Assembly (NCBI RefSeq): GCF_002002885.1
Contig: NZ_CP019510.1
Location: forward strand, 3,038,001-3,102,000
DNA length: 64,000 bases
Origin: Janthinobacterium sp. LM6
GTDB lineage: Bacteria > Pseudomonadota > Gammaproteobacteria > Burkholderiales > Burkholderiaceae_D
Direction: 5' to 3'
Shown in pieces: positions 1 to 7,591 of the stretch (within the stretch, counting starts at the first letter, position 1; every line of letters begins with the position of its first letter). Under the pieces are notes generated by a model that ran no database searches, was not told the DNA's origin, and was given only the letters and a program-made list of their open reading frames with translations. The position numbers and the translations under genes are program-made.

Positions 1-1098
1 TTCGGCGCCTGGGGCATCGTCTTTGGCCTGGGCCTGGGCTTCGGTCCCATCATCGGCGCGGCCATCGTCGCGCTGTCAAACTGGCAGTGGGTATTCCTCG
101 TGCACGGGCCGCTGGCCGTCGTCGCGCTGCTGCTGGCGGGCCTGGGCGTGACGGAATCGCGCGACCCGCAGCGGCGCAAGCTGGATGTGGCGGGCATCGC
201 CACCCTGTCGCTGGCCGTGTTCAGCCTGGCCTGGTGCCTTACGCAGGGGCCGGCGCTGGGATTTTCCGACCCGCGCAGCGTGGCCAGCCTGGCCGTGGCG
301 CTGGCCGGTTTTGCCGCGGTTGCCGTCATCGAACGGCGCCAGCCTGAGCCGATGATCGACTTTTCCGTCTTTCGCATCCGCCGCTTTTCGGGCGCGCTGC
401 TCGGTTCGGCGGGCATGAACTGCAGTTTCTGGCCGTTCATGATCTATCTGCCCCTGTACGTGCAGCACGGTCTCGGCTACAGCAGCCTGGACACGGGCCT
501 GACCTTGCTGGCCTATACCTTGCCCACCTTGCTAGTGCCGCCGCTGGCCGAGCGGCTGGCGCTGCGCTACCGGGCCGATGCCGTGATTCCCGCCGGCTTG
601 CTGGCCATCGGCACGGGCTTGTTGCTGATGTGCTGGGGCAGCCGCGCGGACGCCGCCAGCTGGCTGACGATCCTGCCCGGCTGCCTGCTGGCGGGCACGG
701 GCCTGGGCTTGACCAACACGCCCGTCACCAATACGACGACGGGCGCCGTGCCGGGCGAGCGGGCCGGCATGGCGTCCGGCATCGACATCAGCGCGCGCAT
801 GGTCAGCCTGTCCATCAATATCGCGCTGATGGGTTTTATTCTCGTCGCTGCCATCCAGTCCGCCTTGCGCGAGCACGTACCTGCCGGGATTGACGGGGCG
901 GCATTGCGGGCGTTGGCGGAGGAAGTGTCTGCAGGCAAGGGCGGCGCGCTGCCGGCCGGCGTGGCGAAGCTTGCGCTGGCACAAGGCTTTGGCGCCGTGA
1001 TGCTGTACGGCGGCGTGGCCGCCTGCCTGTTCGCCGTGGCCAGCTGGCTCGTGTTTGGCGTCGGACGTGCGGGTGCGCCAAGGCTTGGGAGGCTATAA
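1..1098 (+). CDS. MFS drug-type exporter (DHA2-like), 5' end outside window
   Basis: Polytopic inner-membrane transporter of the major facilitator superfamily, probably a proton-driven multidrug exporter. The frame is open from base 1, so the N-terminal half lies upstream of the window. Near the start is the antiporter signature of transmembrane segment 5 (GFGPIIGAAI) followed by NWQWVFLVHGP, which is typical of the EmrB/QacA 14-helix branch. Long hydrophobic stretches alternate to the end, and the last helix (YGGVAACLFAVASWLVFGV) is followed by a short basic tail. The substrate cannot be told from sequence. The next gene starts 48 bases downstream on the same strand. Confidence 0.85.
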   Translation, partial: FGAWGIVFGLGLGFGPIIGAAIVALSNWQWVFLVHGPLAVVALLLAGLGVTESRDPQRRKLDVAGIATLSLAVFSLAWCLTQGPALGFSDPRSVASLAVALAGFAAVAVIERRQPEPMIDFSVFRIRRFSGALLGSAGMNCSFWPFMIYLPLYVQHGLGYSSLDTGLTLLAYTLPTLLVPPLAERLALRYRADAVIPAGLLAIGTGLLLMCWGSRADAASWLTILPGCLLAGTGLGLTNTPVTNTTTGAVPGERAGMASGIDISARMVSLSINIALMGFILVAAIQSALREHVPAGIDGAALRALAEEVSAGKGGALPAGVAKLALAQGFGAVMLYGGVAACLFAVASWLVFGVGRAGAPRLGRL

Positions 1099-1145
1099 TC
1101 TGGGCACGTTGACAAGTGTTGCTCAACGTCATTACGAGGCCGTCC

Positions 1146-1946
1146 ATGCATAAACTGATTTCCGAACTCACCCGCCTGTATCTGTTCGAGGAACAGCAGC
1201 ACTATGTCGATGTGCAGGGCGGCGCCCAGCCTTTGACGCCGGCCGTGCTGGCGCGACATCTGTCGGGCGAGCAGACGGTAGCGGTGCAACTCGTGACCGG
1301 AAGCGGCCTGACGCGCGCGCTGGTGCTGGAGTTTGGCGGCAAGGGCGGCGGCGAGGCGCACTGGAGCGCGCTGTGCGCGATCGCCAATGCCGTGCAGCAC
1401 GAGCTGGACTTGCCGGCGCCCGCCGTCAGCATCTCGGGCACGGCGTTCCAGTTATGGCTGTCGCTGGCCACGCCCGTGCCCGTCGCCCAGGCGCGCCAGT
1501 TCGTGCAACTGCTGCGCTCGACCTTTTTGCCTGCCTCGACCGACATCCTCGCCGCCGCGCCGCCAGACTACGTGGAACAGGCGGCGCTGCCGCCAAGCCT
1601 GCAGCCGTCCGGCAAGTGGGCCGCCTTCATCCACCCCAGCATGGGCGCCGCCTTCGTCGATGAACCGGGCCTGGACATGCCGCCGCCGCCCGCCGCCCAG
1701 CTGGGCTTCCTGGAAAGCTTGCGCAGCATCAACCCGGCCCAGTTCGCGCAGGCGCTGGCGAAGCTGCAGGGGCATGCGGGGCTGCTTGACGCCGTGCCTG
1801 CGCCTGTTCCCGTGGCAGTTGCGTTGCCGTCGGTAACGTCCGCCACCGCGCCGGGCTTGCTGTTGCAGGATGCCACGCTGGAAGACATCGTGCGCTGGCT
1901 GCATGCGCGCCATATCGAACCGACGTTCCGGCACCGGTTGCCGTAA
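1146..1946 (+). CDS. hypothetical protein, weak primase-like pattern, probably frameshifted near its 3' end
   Basis: I do not recognise this gene firmly. The start is placed at the ATG preceded by GAGG about 8 bases upstream rather than at an earlier in-frame codon at 1116. The 266-residue product has no signal peptide or membrane segment. Its middle part (ISGTAFQLWLSLATPVPVAQ followed by a Leu-Pro-rich stretch and a short F-I-H-P strand) loosely resembles the archaeo-eukaryotic primase-like domain of TOTE-type proteins; this is a weak visual match only. The frame ends in IEPTFRHRLP. An adjacent frame then stays open for about 60 further codons of normal composition, which suggests a one-base slip in the genome or in the data. 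Confidence 0.55.
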   Translation: MHKLISELTRLYLFEEQQHYVDVQGGAQPLTPAVLARHLSGEQTVAVQLVTGSGLTRALVLEFGGKGGGEAHWSALCAIANAVQHELDLPAPAVSISGTAFQLWLSLATPVPVAQARQFVQLLRSTFLPASTDILAAAPPDYVEQAALPPSLQPSGKWAAFIHPSMGAAFVDEPGLDMPPPPAAQLGFLESLRSINPAQFAQALAKLQGHAGLLDAVPAPVPVAVALPSVTSATAPGLLLQDATLEDIVRWLHARHIEPTFRHRLP

Positions 1947-2107
1947 ACGACGCGCCCGTTGTCACCATCGACAACGCCTTAGCGTCCGACTGCGGGGCGG
2001 AAGCGCAGGTTCTGCACGATGTGCCGCTGAATGAGGAAGACTGCGACGTGGCCGCGCGCCTGCGCGGCAACCAGGTCAAGCACTGCGCCATGCAGCCGCC
2101 GGCTTAA
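1931..2107 (+). other. displaced reading frame, likely original C-terminus of the preceding gene
   Basis: Read from base 1931 in the frame one base away from the preceding gene, this stretch is open to a TAA at 2105-2107. It encodes about 58 residues beginning APVAVNDAPVVTIDNALASD and rich in acidic residues and Cys. It has no start codon or ribosome binding site of its own and its codon use is like that of the neighbouring genes. The simplest reading is that it is the former end of the gene at 1146, separated by a single-base indel around 1910-1931. Confidence 0.4.
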
Positions 2108-2204
2108 GCGTGGATAAGCCGAAGGGTATTCGCCACTTTCTGATATCGCGTCTCGTGTAATATTTGCCGGTTAGCACTGGTGTGCGTTTACAGGAATGAA
2201 AAAA

Positions 2205-2408
2205 ATGAATAACTGGTCTCCTCGCACAGTCCGCGGCCTGATTTTTTTTGGTATAGGCATGTGTGCTTTTAAACTGCAGCCGGTGATGACGGCAGCCTTA
2301 GTAAGTTCATTGTTCTGGTCAGGTTTGTCGCAGGCCGGATTGAGTCTGGTCGGAATGGTCAGCCTGGCGGTTGGCGTTTATTTTCTTGCGACGCGGTATA
2401 AAAAGTAA
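2205..2408 (+). CDS. small two-helix membrane protein, unknown function
   Basis: A 67-residue protein with two hydrophobic segments (about residues 9-30 and 37-60) and a basic end (ATRYKK). An in-frame ATG lies at 2196, but the only Shine-Dalgarno sequence (AGGA, 2192-2195) touches that codon; it is correctly spaced for the ATG at 2205, so I take the later start. The gene is AT-richer than the surrounding chromosome, like the small genes that follow. Its size and topology would suit a small membrane, immunity or stress peptide, but nothing in the sequence decides between these. Confidence 0.55.
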   Translation: MNNWSPRTVRGLIFFGIGMCAFKLQPVMTAALVSSLFWSGLSQAGLSLVGMVSLAVGVYFLATRYKK

Positions 2409-2544
2409 GGTGCGCAGCAATAATCGCCGAAGCTGGTCCGTATTGATGATCGAGATGATGCATTCATCGGCCATCATTCGGTCAATTCCAATAGTTGTCG
2501 TTATTGGGAATGCCAGGCGTGTTAGGAGTTGTGTATAAGGAAGT

Positions 2545-2596
2545 ACATTTTAAATGTGGGTATTGAGTTGACAGCTTGGAAAATCGTAAGCATACT
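2545..2596 (+). promoter_or_regulatory. sigma-70-type promoter with upstream palindrome, before small peptide genes
   Basis: A consensus -35 box TTGACA (2568-2573) is separated by 17 bases from CATACT (2591-2596). Immediately upstream is the 13-base palindrome ACATTTTAAATGT (2545-2557), a plausible operator. The predicted transcript starts near 2603 and would carry the short ORF at 2636 and the double-glycine peptide gene at 2711. The rest of 2409-2544 shows no gene that I can support. Confidence 0.6.
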
Positions 2597-2635
2597 CTTC
2601 ATGCCTAATCGGGTTTTGTGAATTCCGGAGTTGAA

Positions 2636-2683
2636 ATGGAAATTTGCAATGCGCTTATTCGCTATGGTGGCAAGTATTTCTGA
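2636..2683 (+). CDS. possible 15-residue peptide ORF
   Basis: ATG with GGAG five bases upstream (2627-2630), encoding MEICNALIRYGGKYF and a stop. It starts MEI like the larger peptide gene 28 bases downstream and lies on the same predicted transcript. It may be a leader peptide or a decayed paralogue, or it may not be translated at all; at this length coding evidence is weak. Confidence 0.25.
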   Translation: MEICNALIRYGGKYF

Positions 2684-2710
2684 AATTAATTAATCATTAT
2701 AGGATGAGTA

Positions 2711-2872
2711 ATGGAAATTTTGAATGAGCTTGAGATTGAAAACGTGTCGGGTGGTTTGGACTTGTCAAGAGGCCGGCTTTCCGATAATGTGATTGATTGC
2801 ACCAGCGGTAGCTGCTACGACTCAGGTGGCTACCCGCTTGATTCGCAGCATAATCTTCAGTTCGATCCGTAA
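2711..2872 (+). CDS. 53-residue peptide with double-glycine leader, bacteriocin/RiPP-like
   Basis: The ATG has AGGA six bases upstream. The first 15 residues, MEILNELEIENVSGG, match the double-glycine leader of exported peptides (class II bacteriocins, microcins and some RiPPs): acidic, hydrophobic positions spaced before the cut site, ending V-S-G-G. The remaining 38 residues contain two cysteines five apart (C-T-S-G-S-C) and are Asp-, Ser- and Gly-rich, with end HNLQFDP. Such leaders are normally cut by a C39-peptidase ABC exporter, and none lies in this window. A strong intrinsic terminator follows. The family assignment rests on the leader alone. Confidence 0.6.
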   Translation: MEILNELEIENVSGGLDLSRGRLSDNVIDCTSGSCYDSGGYPLDSQHNLQFDP

Positions 2873-2898
2873 TTTCAGATTGCAGATAAATTCATATT

Positions 2899-2931
2899 AA
2901 AATAACGGGGTAAATAGCGCCGTTATTTTTT
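2899..2931 (+). terminator. intrinsic terminator
   Basis: Perfect stem AATAACGG / CCGTTATT (2901-2908 with 2920-2927, extendable by A-T pairs), 11-base loop, followed by a run of T to 2931. It lies 27 bases after the stop of the double-glycine peptide gene and would end that small transcription unit. Confidence 0.8.
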
Positions 2932-2949
2932 ATGCTGAAGAGCTAAAAC

Positions 2950-3318
2950 ATGATTAAATTTCTTTCATTTTCCATTTTTGCGTTATTGGCGACATCTACC
3001 GGCTGGGCGCAGGCGCAATGTAATATTGCCAAGACTGTCGAGTCTGAATATGGCTTGTCGTTTTCAGGGATGAAAAAAGAGGTTCCTGAAATTTCAGATA
3101 CATCTCTTCTGCCTAAGCCCCAAGAGAAATTGTCTTCCGTGCGCTTGCTTAAAAGTGCGCCATACGTTCCGGATGGATTTTTCTTTTCTTTGGTCATTAA
3201 CGAAAAAAAGGACACCGCCTGGATACGGCGCATAGGTGGCTTTGCCAGTGCGCCGGCATTTTTTGGACCCGTTCCAATAAACGCGTCGATGCTTGTCGGT
3301 TGTAAACTGGAAAAATGA
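2950..3318 (+). CDS. small secreted protein, unknown function
   Basis: 122 residues with a clear Sec signal peptide (MIKFLSFSIFALLATSTGWA, probable cut after AQA near residue 22). The mature part has two cysteines, one just after the cut site and one four residues from the C-terminus (V-G-C-K-L-E-K), which could form a disulphide in the periplasm. There is no recognisable domain. The AT-rich composition matches the neighbouring peptide gene and differs from the rest of the window, suggesting acquired DNA. It sits directly after the terminator of the peptide gene, so it probably has its own promoter. A role linked to the peptide (for example immunity) is possible but only by position. Confidence 0.6.
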   Translation: MIKFLSFSIFALLATSTGWAQAQCNIAKTVESEYGLSFSGMKKEVPEISDTSLLPKPQEKLSSVRLLKSAPYVPDGFFFSLVINEKKDTAWIRRIGGFASAPAFFGPVPINASMLVGCKLEK

Positions 3319-3390
3319 TGTCACCCGGGAAGGGGGGCGTAAAAGCTGACGTGGGCGTTATCTGTAAAGCGCATCACGGGCAGGCACGCT

Positions 3391-3414
3391 GCCGCAGGTC
3401 CCCTGTGGCTTTTT
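3391..3414 (+). terminator. intrinsic terminator
   Basis: GCCGCAGG (3391-3398) pairs with CCTGTGGC (3402-3409, one G-U pair) around a 3-base loop and is followed by five T. It lies 73 bases downstream of the small secreted protein gene and faces the convergent nitronate monooxygenase gene. The remaining bases of 3319-3592 show nothing else. Confidence 0.65.
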
Positions 3415-3592
3415 CGGGTGACAAGCGTCCAAATCACCGTGCAAATTTTCCTGTGCCAGCACTGCATTCTGTTATCGCCAATTTCGCTCACGGCAATGCC
3501 TGCCGCGCCGGGTCATCCCATCTCGGCTGTCTGCGCCATGCGCAGGTCCGCGCGCTGTCCCGGCGGCGTTTCATGTCAACACTCTCCCGAAG

Positions 3593-4654
3593 TCAGCGCG
3601 CCATTTCCCGTGCCAGGGCGGCCACCAGCTGCGCCGCCCCCATCTCCCGCGCCAGCGGCGCGCCCTGGCCGGCCCACTGGGCGGCGAATTCGCTGTCGCC
3701 GTGCCGGCTTGCCAGCGCGTTCAATTGCTTGGCAGCATCGTAGGCGACGGGATAATCGGCCGGCGGCGGGCTGCCCGCCGCTTCGGCGTATTCGATGAAG
3801 CGGTTTGCCATGCCGCGCGCCAGGCGGCCCGACAGCACGCTGGTCAGCCGGGTGGATGCCGCCCGCGCGCTTTTCAGGTTGGCGCGGTAGCCCGCGTTGG
3901 CCGACGATTCCGGGCACAGCACGAAGGCCGTGCCCAGCTGCGCGGCTGCGGCGCCCAGGTCCAGCGCGGCGCGGATGCCTGCTCCATCCATGATGCCGCC
4001 GGCGGCGATCAGGGGGAGGGCGGTGCGGCTCGCCAGCAGGCGCAGCAGCACGCTGGTGCTGTGGCGCTCGTCCGGCGCTTGCGGGTCGAAGACGCCCCGG
4101 TGTCCGCCCGCTTCCACGCCTTGCGCCACGATGGCGTCGACGCCCGCCTGTTCGATCAGCGCTGCCTCGCGCACATTGGTGGCCGTGGCCATCGTGTAGA
4201 TGCCGGCCTGGCGCAGGGCGGCGATCTGCTGTTGCGTCGGCAAGCCGAAATGGAAGCTGACGACGGCGGGACGCTGTTCCAGCAACAGGGCAAACGCCGC
4301 CTCATCGCCGAGAAAACTTTGATATATCTCATCGAGCTCCGCTGGCACGGGGGCGCCCAGTTCTGCAAACAGGGGCGCCAGATGGGCCAGCCAGGCCGCT
4401 TCGCGCCGCGCATCCCTGACGGCCGGCGCATGGCAGAACACATTGATATTGAAGGGCTTGTCCGTCAGCGCGCGCGTGTCGGCGATCATCTGGCGCGCCT
4501 GCGCCACCGTGCCGGCGCCGATGCCCAGCGAACCGAGGCCGCCCGCGTTCGAGACGGCGGCGGCCAGGCGCGGCGTGGAAACGCCCGCCATCGGCGCCTG
4601 GATGATGGGCAATTGCAAGCCGAGACGGTCGAGGAAGTGCCGGGACGAAGTCAT
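3593..4654 (-). CDS. nitronate monooxygenase (2-nitropropane dioxygenase family)
   Basis: FMN-dependent TIM-barrel enzyme that oxidises alkyl nitronates, or propionate-3-nitronate, to carbonyl compounds and nitrite. The N-terminus [20 protein letters not shown] is the family signature, followed by [10 protein letters not shown] and, further on, the FMN-phosphate-binding [12 protein letters not shown] and IAAGGIMDG segments. The length of 353 residues is normal. The start is set at the ATG preceded by AAGGA, 11 codons inside the longest frame. It is transcribed away from a LysR-type gene with 87 bases between starts, the usual arrangement of a LysR regulator and its target. Confidence 0.9.
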   Translation of the reverse strand: MTSSRHFLDRLGLQLPIIQAPMAGVSTPRLAAAVSNAGGLGSLGIGAGTVAQARQMIADTRALTDKPFNINVFCHAPAVRDARREAAWLAHLAPLFAELGAPVPAELDEIYQSFLGDEAAFALLLEQRPAVVSFHFGLPTQQQIAALRQAGIYTMATATNVREAALIEQAGVDAIVAQGVEAGGHRGVFDPQAPDERHSTSVLLRLLASRTALPLIAAGGIMDGAGIRAALDLGAAAAQLGTAFVLCPESSANAGYRANLKSARAASTRLTSVLSGRLARGMANRFIEYAEAAGSPPPADYPVAYDAAKQLNALASRHGDSEFAAQWAGQGAPLAREMGAAQLVAALAREMAR

Positions 4655-4689
4655 GATGATTCCTTCATGAAGTTGAGGATGCTGCATTT

Positions 4690-4712
4690 TATTCGTATTT
4701 TAAGAATATAAT
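4690..4712 (+). promoter_or_regulatory. divergent LysR-type operator and -10 element
   Basis: The inverted repeat TATTC (4690-4694) / GAATA (4704-4708) has the T-N11-A form of a LysR-family binding site. It overlaps a perfect TATAAT (4707-4712) correctly placed for the LysR gene starting at 4742. The stretch is very AT-rich compared with both genes. The layout suggests autoregulation and control of the divergent nitronate monooxygenase gene. Confidence 0.55.
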
Positions 4713-4741
4713 AGCATAATCATTTTCAAAAAGAGAATACG

Positions 4742-5614
4742 ATGGATTCGGAATCATTGCGGATTTTTTGCTCGGTCGCCAGTGAGCTGAGCGTCACCCA
4801 GGCCGCCGCGCGGCTGGGCCGGGCGCCGTCCAGCGTCACCACGCGCATCCAGCAGCTGGAAGCCGATATCGGCGCGGAACTGTTCGTGCGCACCAATAAA
4901 CGCATGGCCCTGACGGCGGCGGGCGAGCGCTTTCTCGAGTATGCGCAGCGTTTGCTGGCGCTGGCGGACGAAGCCCGCCACGTCGTCACGGGCGGGCGCG
5001 AGGGCGGCACCTTGCGCGTCGGCAGCATGGAAAGCACGGCGGCCAGCCGCTTGCCGGCCTTGCTGGCCGCGTATCACGCTCGCTATCCGGCGACGCGCCT
5101 GGCGCTGAGCACGGGGCCGTCGCGGCCCCTGATCGAGCAGGTGCGCACGGGTTTACTCGACTGCGCTTTCGTGGCCTTGCCGCCTGCGTTCGGCGGCGCG
5201 GCCGCCCTGGAGGAGCTGGGGCTGGCATCGACCGCCGTGTGGCGCGAGGAACTGTGTCTGCTGCTGCCGGCCAGCGAAGCGCAGGCGCGCCGCGCCGTCG
5301 ATGTGCGCACGCGCTCGCTGGCGGCGTTTCCGCAGGGCTGTACTTATCGCGGCATCGCGGAAGACGTGCTCGGCGTGGCCGGCAGCACGCAATGGCGGGT
5401 GCAGGAGCTGAGTTCGTATCACTGCATGATCGCGTGCGTGGCGGCCGGCGCCTGCGTGACCCTGCTGCCTGCCAGCGTGCTGGCGCTGTCCGGCGCGCCG
5501 GCCACCCTGGCGACTATTTCCGCTGGGCAAATTGACACCTTGCTCGTGTGGCGCGCAGGCTTCGATGTGCCCGCGTTCCAGCACTTGCTGGCGCAGCTGG
5601 GCGAGGCGGCGTGA
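4742..5614 (+). CDS. LysR-family transcriptional regulator
   Basis: 290 residues with an N-terminal winged helix-turn-helix (residues about 1-60: SVTQAAARLGRAPSSVTTRI, then ELFVRTNKRMALTAAG) and a periplasmic-binding-protein-like effector domain. Its C-terminal half contains a hydrophobic cleft pattern normal for the family. It lies divergent to nitronate monooxygenase and overlaps by four bases (GTGA) with the following transporter gene, so regulator and transporter are co-transcribed. The ligand is unknown. Confidence 0.92.
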   Translation: MDSESLRIFCSVASELSVTQAAARLGRAPSSVTTRIQQLEADIGAELFVRTNKRMALTAAGERFLEYAQRLLALADEARHVVTGGREGGTLRVGSMESTAASRLPALLAAYHARYPATRLALSTGPSRPLIEQVRTGLLDCAFVALPPAFGGAAALEELGLASTAVWREELCLLLPASEAQARRAVDVRTRSLAAFPQGCTYRGIAEDVLGVAGSTQWRVQELSSYHCMIACVAAGACVTLLPASVLALSGAPATLATISAGQIDTLLVWRAGFDVPAFQHLLAQLGEAA

Positions 5615-6738
5615 GTGCGCCGGCCAGGTTGGGCGCGGCCATCGCCGCGGCGGCCATCCTCGCCATCGGCATGGGCTTCGGCCGCTTCGCCTTCACGGCC
5701 ATCTACCCGCACATGCTCGCGGAAGGCGTCTTGACCTTGCGCGACGGCAGCCTGGCCGCCTCGGCCAACTATGCCGGCTACTTGCTGGGAGCCATCCTGG
5801 CCATGCGCGCGCGGGCGCACGGCGCGCACCGGCTGTGTTTGTGGTCGGTGGCCGGCACGGCCCTGTGCCTGGGCGTGCTGGCCTTGCCGATGCCCGTCTG
5901 GCTCATCGTGACGGTGCGCGGCGTGGCGGGCGTCTTCAGCGCGCTGGCCATGGTGGCCGCCTCGCTGTGGTTGCTGGTGCAGCGCGGGCAGGCGCGCGGC
6001 GCGCCGCTGCTGTACGCGGGCGTGGGCGCCGGCATTGCCGTCTCGGCCGAATTGCTGGTGCTGGCATCGCACCTGGGCTGGCGCAGCGCCGGCATGTGGC
6101 TGCTGCTGGCCAGCGTCACCGTGCTGGCGGGGCTGGCGGCCGCGCCAGCGATTGCCGCCAGCGGCCAGGCGACCCCGGATGCGCCGCCAGCCGCCGCGCC
6201 GGCGCTGGCGCCCGTGGCGCCGTGGCCGCTGGTGCTGATCTATGGATTGGCAGGGCTCGGCTACATCGTCACGGCCACGTATTTGCCCGTGCTGGTGGGC
6301 GTGGCCTTGCCCAATCTCAATTCCGCCCACGTGTGGGCCGTGTTCGGCCTCGGCGCGGCGCCTTCGTGTTTCCTGTGGCACCGGCTGCACGAGCGCCTGG
6401 GCACGCGCCAGGCGCTGCGGCTGAACTTGCTGCTGCAGGCGCTGGGCGTGGCCTTGCCCGTGCTGGCGCCCTCGGCCGCCGGCTATCTGCTCAGCGCCAT
6501 CCTCGTCGGCGGCACGTTCGTCGGCACGGTGACCATCGCCATGCCGGCCGCGCAGCGGGCCGCAGTCAAGGCAGGTAGCAACATGATGGCCATCATGACG
6601 GTGGTGTATGGCATCGGACAGATTATCGGCCCGGTGCTGGCCGGCAGCCTGTATGCGCAGTCGCACAGTTTCAACGGCGCATTATTGGCGGCCGCCGGCG
6701 CGCTGCTGCTGGCCATTGCCGTGAGCTTGCGCCTGTAA
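5611..6738 (+). CDS. MFS transporter, YbfB/YjiJ (MFS_4) type
   Basis: About 375 residues with roughly 11-12 hydrophobic segments. The N-terminal pattern [19 protein letters not shown] is characteristic of the YbfB/YjiJ branch of the major facilitator superfamily. The start is taken as the GTG at 5611, which overlaps the LysR stop as GTGA and has GAGG just upstream; the longer frame has no better signal. The substrate is unknown. Co-transcription with a LysR gene and proximity to nitronate monooxygenase hint at export or uptake of a metabolite of that pathway. Confidence 0.85.
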   Translation: MSAPARLGAAIAAAAILAIGMGFGRFAFTAIYPHMLAEGVLTLRDGSLAASANYAGYLLGAILAMRARAHGAHRLCLWSVAGTALCLGVLALPMPVWLIVTVRGVAGVFSALAMVAASLWLLVQRGQARGAPLLYAGVGAGIAVSAELLVLASHLGWRSAGMWLLLASVTVLAGLAAAPAIAASGQATPDAPPAAAPALAPVAPWPLVLIYGLAGLGYIVTATYLPVLVGVALPNLNSAHVWAVFGLGAAPSCFLWHRLHERLGTRQALRLNLLLQALGVALPVLAPSAAGYLLSAILVGGTFVGTVTIAMPAAQRAAVKAGSNMMAIMTVVYGIGQIIGPVLAGSLYAQSHSFNGALLAAAGALLLAIAVSLRL

Positions 6739-6770
6739 ATCCTTTGGCTCTGTCCCCGCTAAGTAGGGGA

Positions 6771-6959
6771 AATGTGCAGCACGTCAATGCCTATCACAGC
6801 CGTCTGCGGGAATGGCTACGCCCCTTTCACGGCGTGGCGACGCGCTACCTGCCGAGTTACCTGGGCTGGCGCTGGGTACTCGACGCCGGGCGTATCCGTT
6901 CGCCGGAAACATTATTGAAGGCAACACTCGGAGCATTCCCACATTTGACGGTGACATAG
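6771..6959 (+). pseudogene. IS1595-family transposase, 3' remnant
   Basis: The last roughly 62 codons of an ISXO2/IS1595-type DDE transposase: [20 protein letters not shown], then [11 protein letters not shown] and a normal stop. The N-terminal zinc finger and most of the catalytic domain are missing. It abuts the end of the MFS_4 gene and has no start signal. I cannot define terminal inverted repeats. It marks one edge of the c-di-GMP and fimbrial island. Confidence 0.7.
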
Positions 6960-7027
6960 CCAATCCTTTTCAATCCGCTCGCTGACGCATATCAGCAGCG
7001 CCCCCCCCCGGCCTGATCCGCGACTCA

Positions 7028-7073
7028 TTTTAGGACTGTTCTGATTTCGCTCAAGAAACTCCGTTGCTAGACT
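7028..7073 (+). promoter_or_regulatory. shared activator element (site A) and -10 box
   Basis: TTTTAGGACTGTTCTGAT (7028-7045) is followed exactly 23 bases later by TAGACT (7068-7073). The same element with the same spacing precedes three other transcription units in this window (at 13572, 23976 and 29093). There is no TTGACA-like -35 box; the element is centred near -42, where class II activators bind. The predicted start near 7080 gives a 75-base leader to the HTH gene. The intervening DNA upstream (6960-7020) holds only a run of nine C. Confidence 0.7.
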
Positions 7074-7154
7074 TCAATAAGTCACCGGACCCCGCCAGCC
7101 AATTTGCGCGTGGCAAGCCCGGTCCCTGATCTCCCTTATTTGAAAGTAGCGGTA

Positions 7155-7493
7155 ATGACAAAGCAAATACAACAGCATCCGCAGCAGTATGCGGCACGCA
7201 TGACGGGCTTGCGCAATCGCCTCCCCCGGAGTGGGGCGAACAGCTTTCGCAGCGCCGACCTGCTCGACGTGCTCATCGATTTCCTGGGATTGAAGAATGA
7301 TGCGGCCCTGGGGCGCGAGCTGCGGGTGTCGGCTCCCATCCTTTCCAAAATCCGGCATGGGGCATTGCCCGTCAGCGCCGCCATACTCATACGCATGCAC
7401 GAAGTGAGCGGGCTGAGTATTCATGAACTGCGGGCATGCATGGGCGATCATCGCGCCAATTTCGGCATGTTCGACGAGGGCGAAAGAAAATAG
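7155..7493 (+). CDS. small XRE-like helix-turn-helix protein (copy 1)
   Basis: 112 residues. The C-terminal half (FLGLKNDAALGRELRVSAPI, then LSKIRHG and LIRMHEVSGLSIHELR) has the helix pattern of a lambda-repressor-like DNA-binding domain. The longest frame starts at a TTG with no ribosome signal, so I use the ATG at 7155. A clear paralogue, with LIRMHEASGLPIGELK at the matching place, is encoded at 22675 next to a second EAL gene. It is probably a regulator of the adjacent EAL gene or a partner protein for it. Confidence 0.65.
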   Translation: MTKQIQQHPQQYAARMTGLRNRLPRSGANSFRSADLLDVLIDFLGLKNDAALGRELRVSAPILSKIRHGALPVSAAILIRMHEVSGLSIHELRACMGDHRANFGMFDEGERK

Positions 7494-7591
7494 GAGGCTT
7501 GCCGCCCGCCATCCTACTGGCGCGCGGCGGCTCCTCTGGTAGCAGACCCAAGCCTTGTCTCTCCATATGATCTAACCCTAGGAAAAATGCC

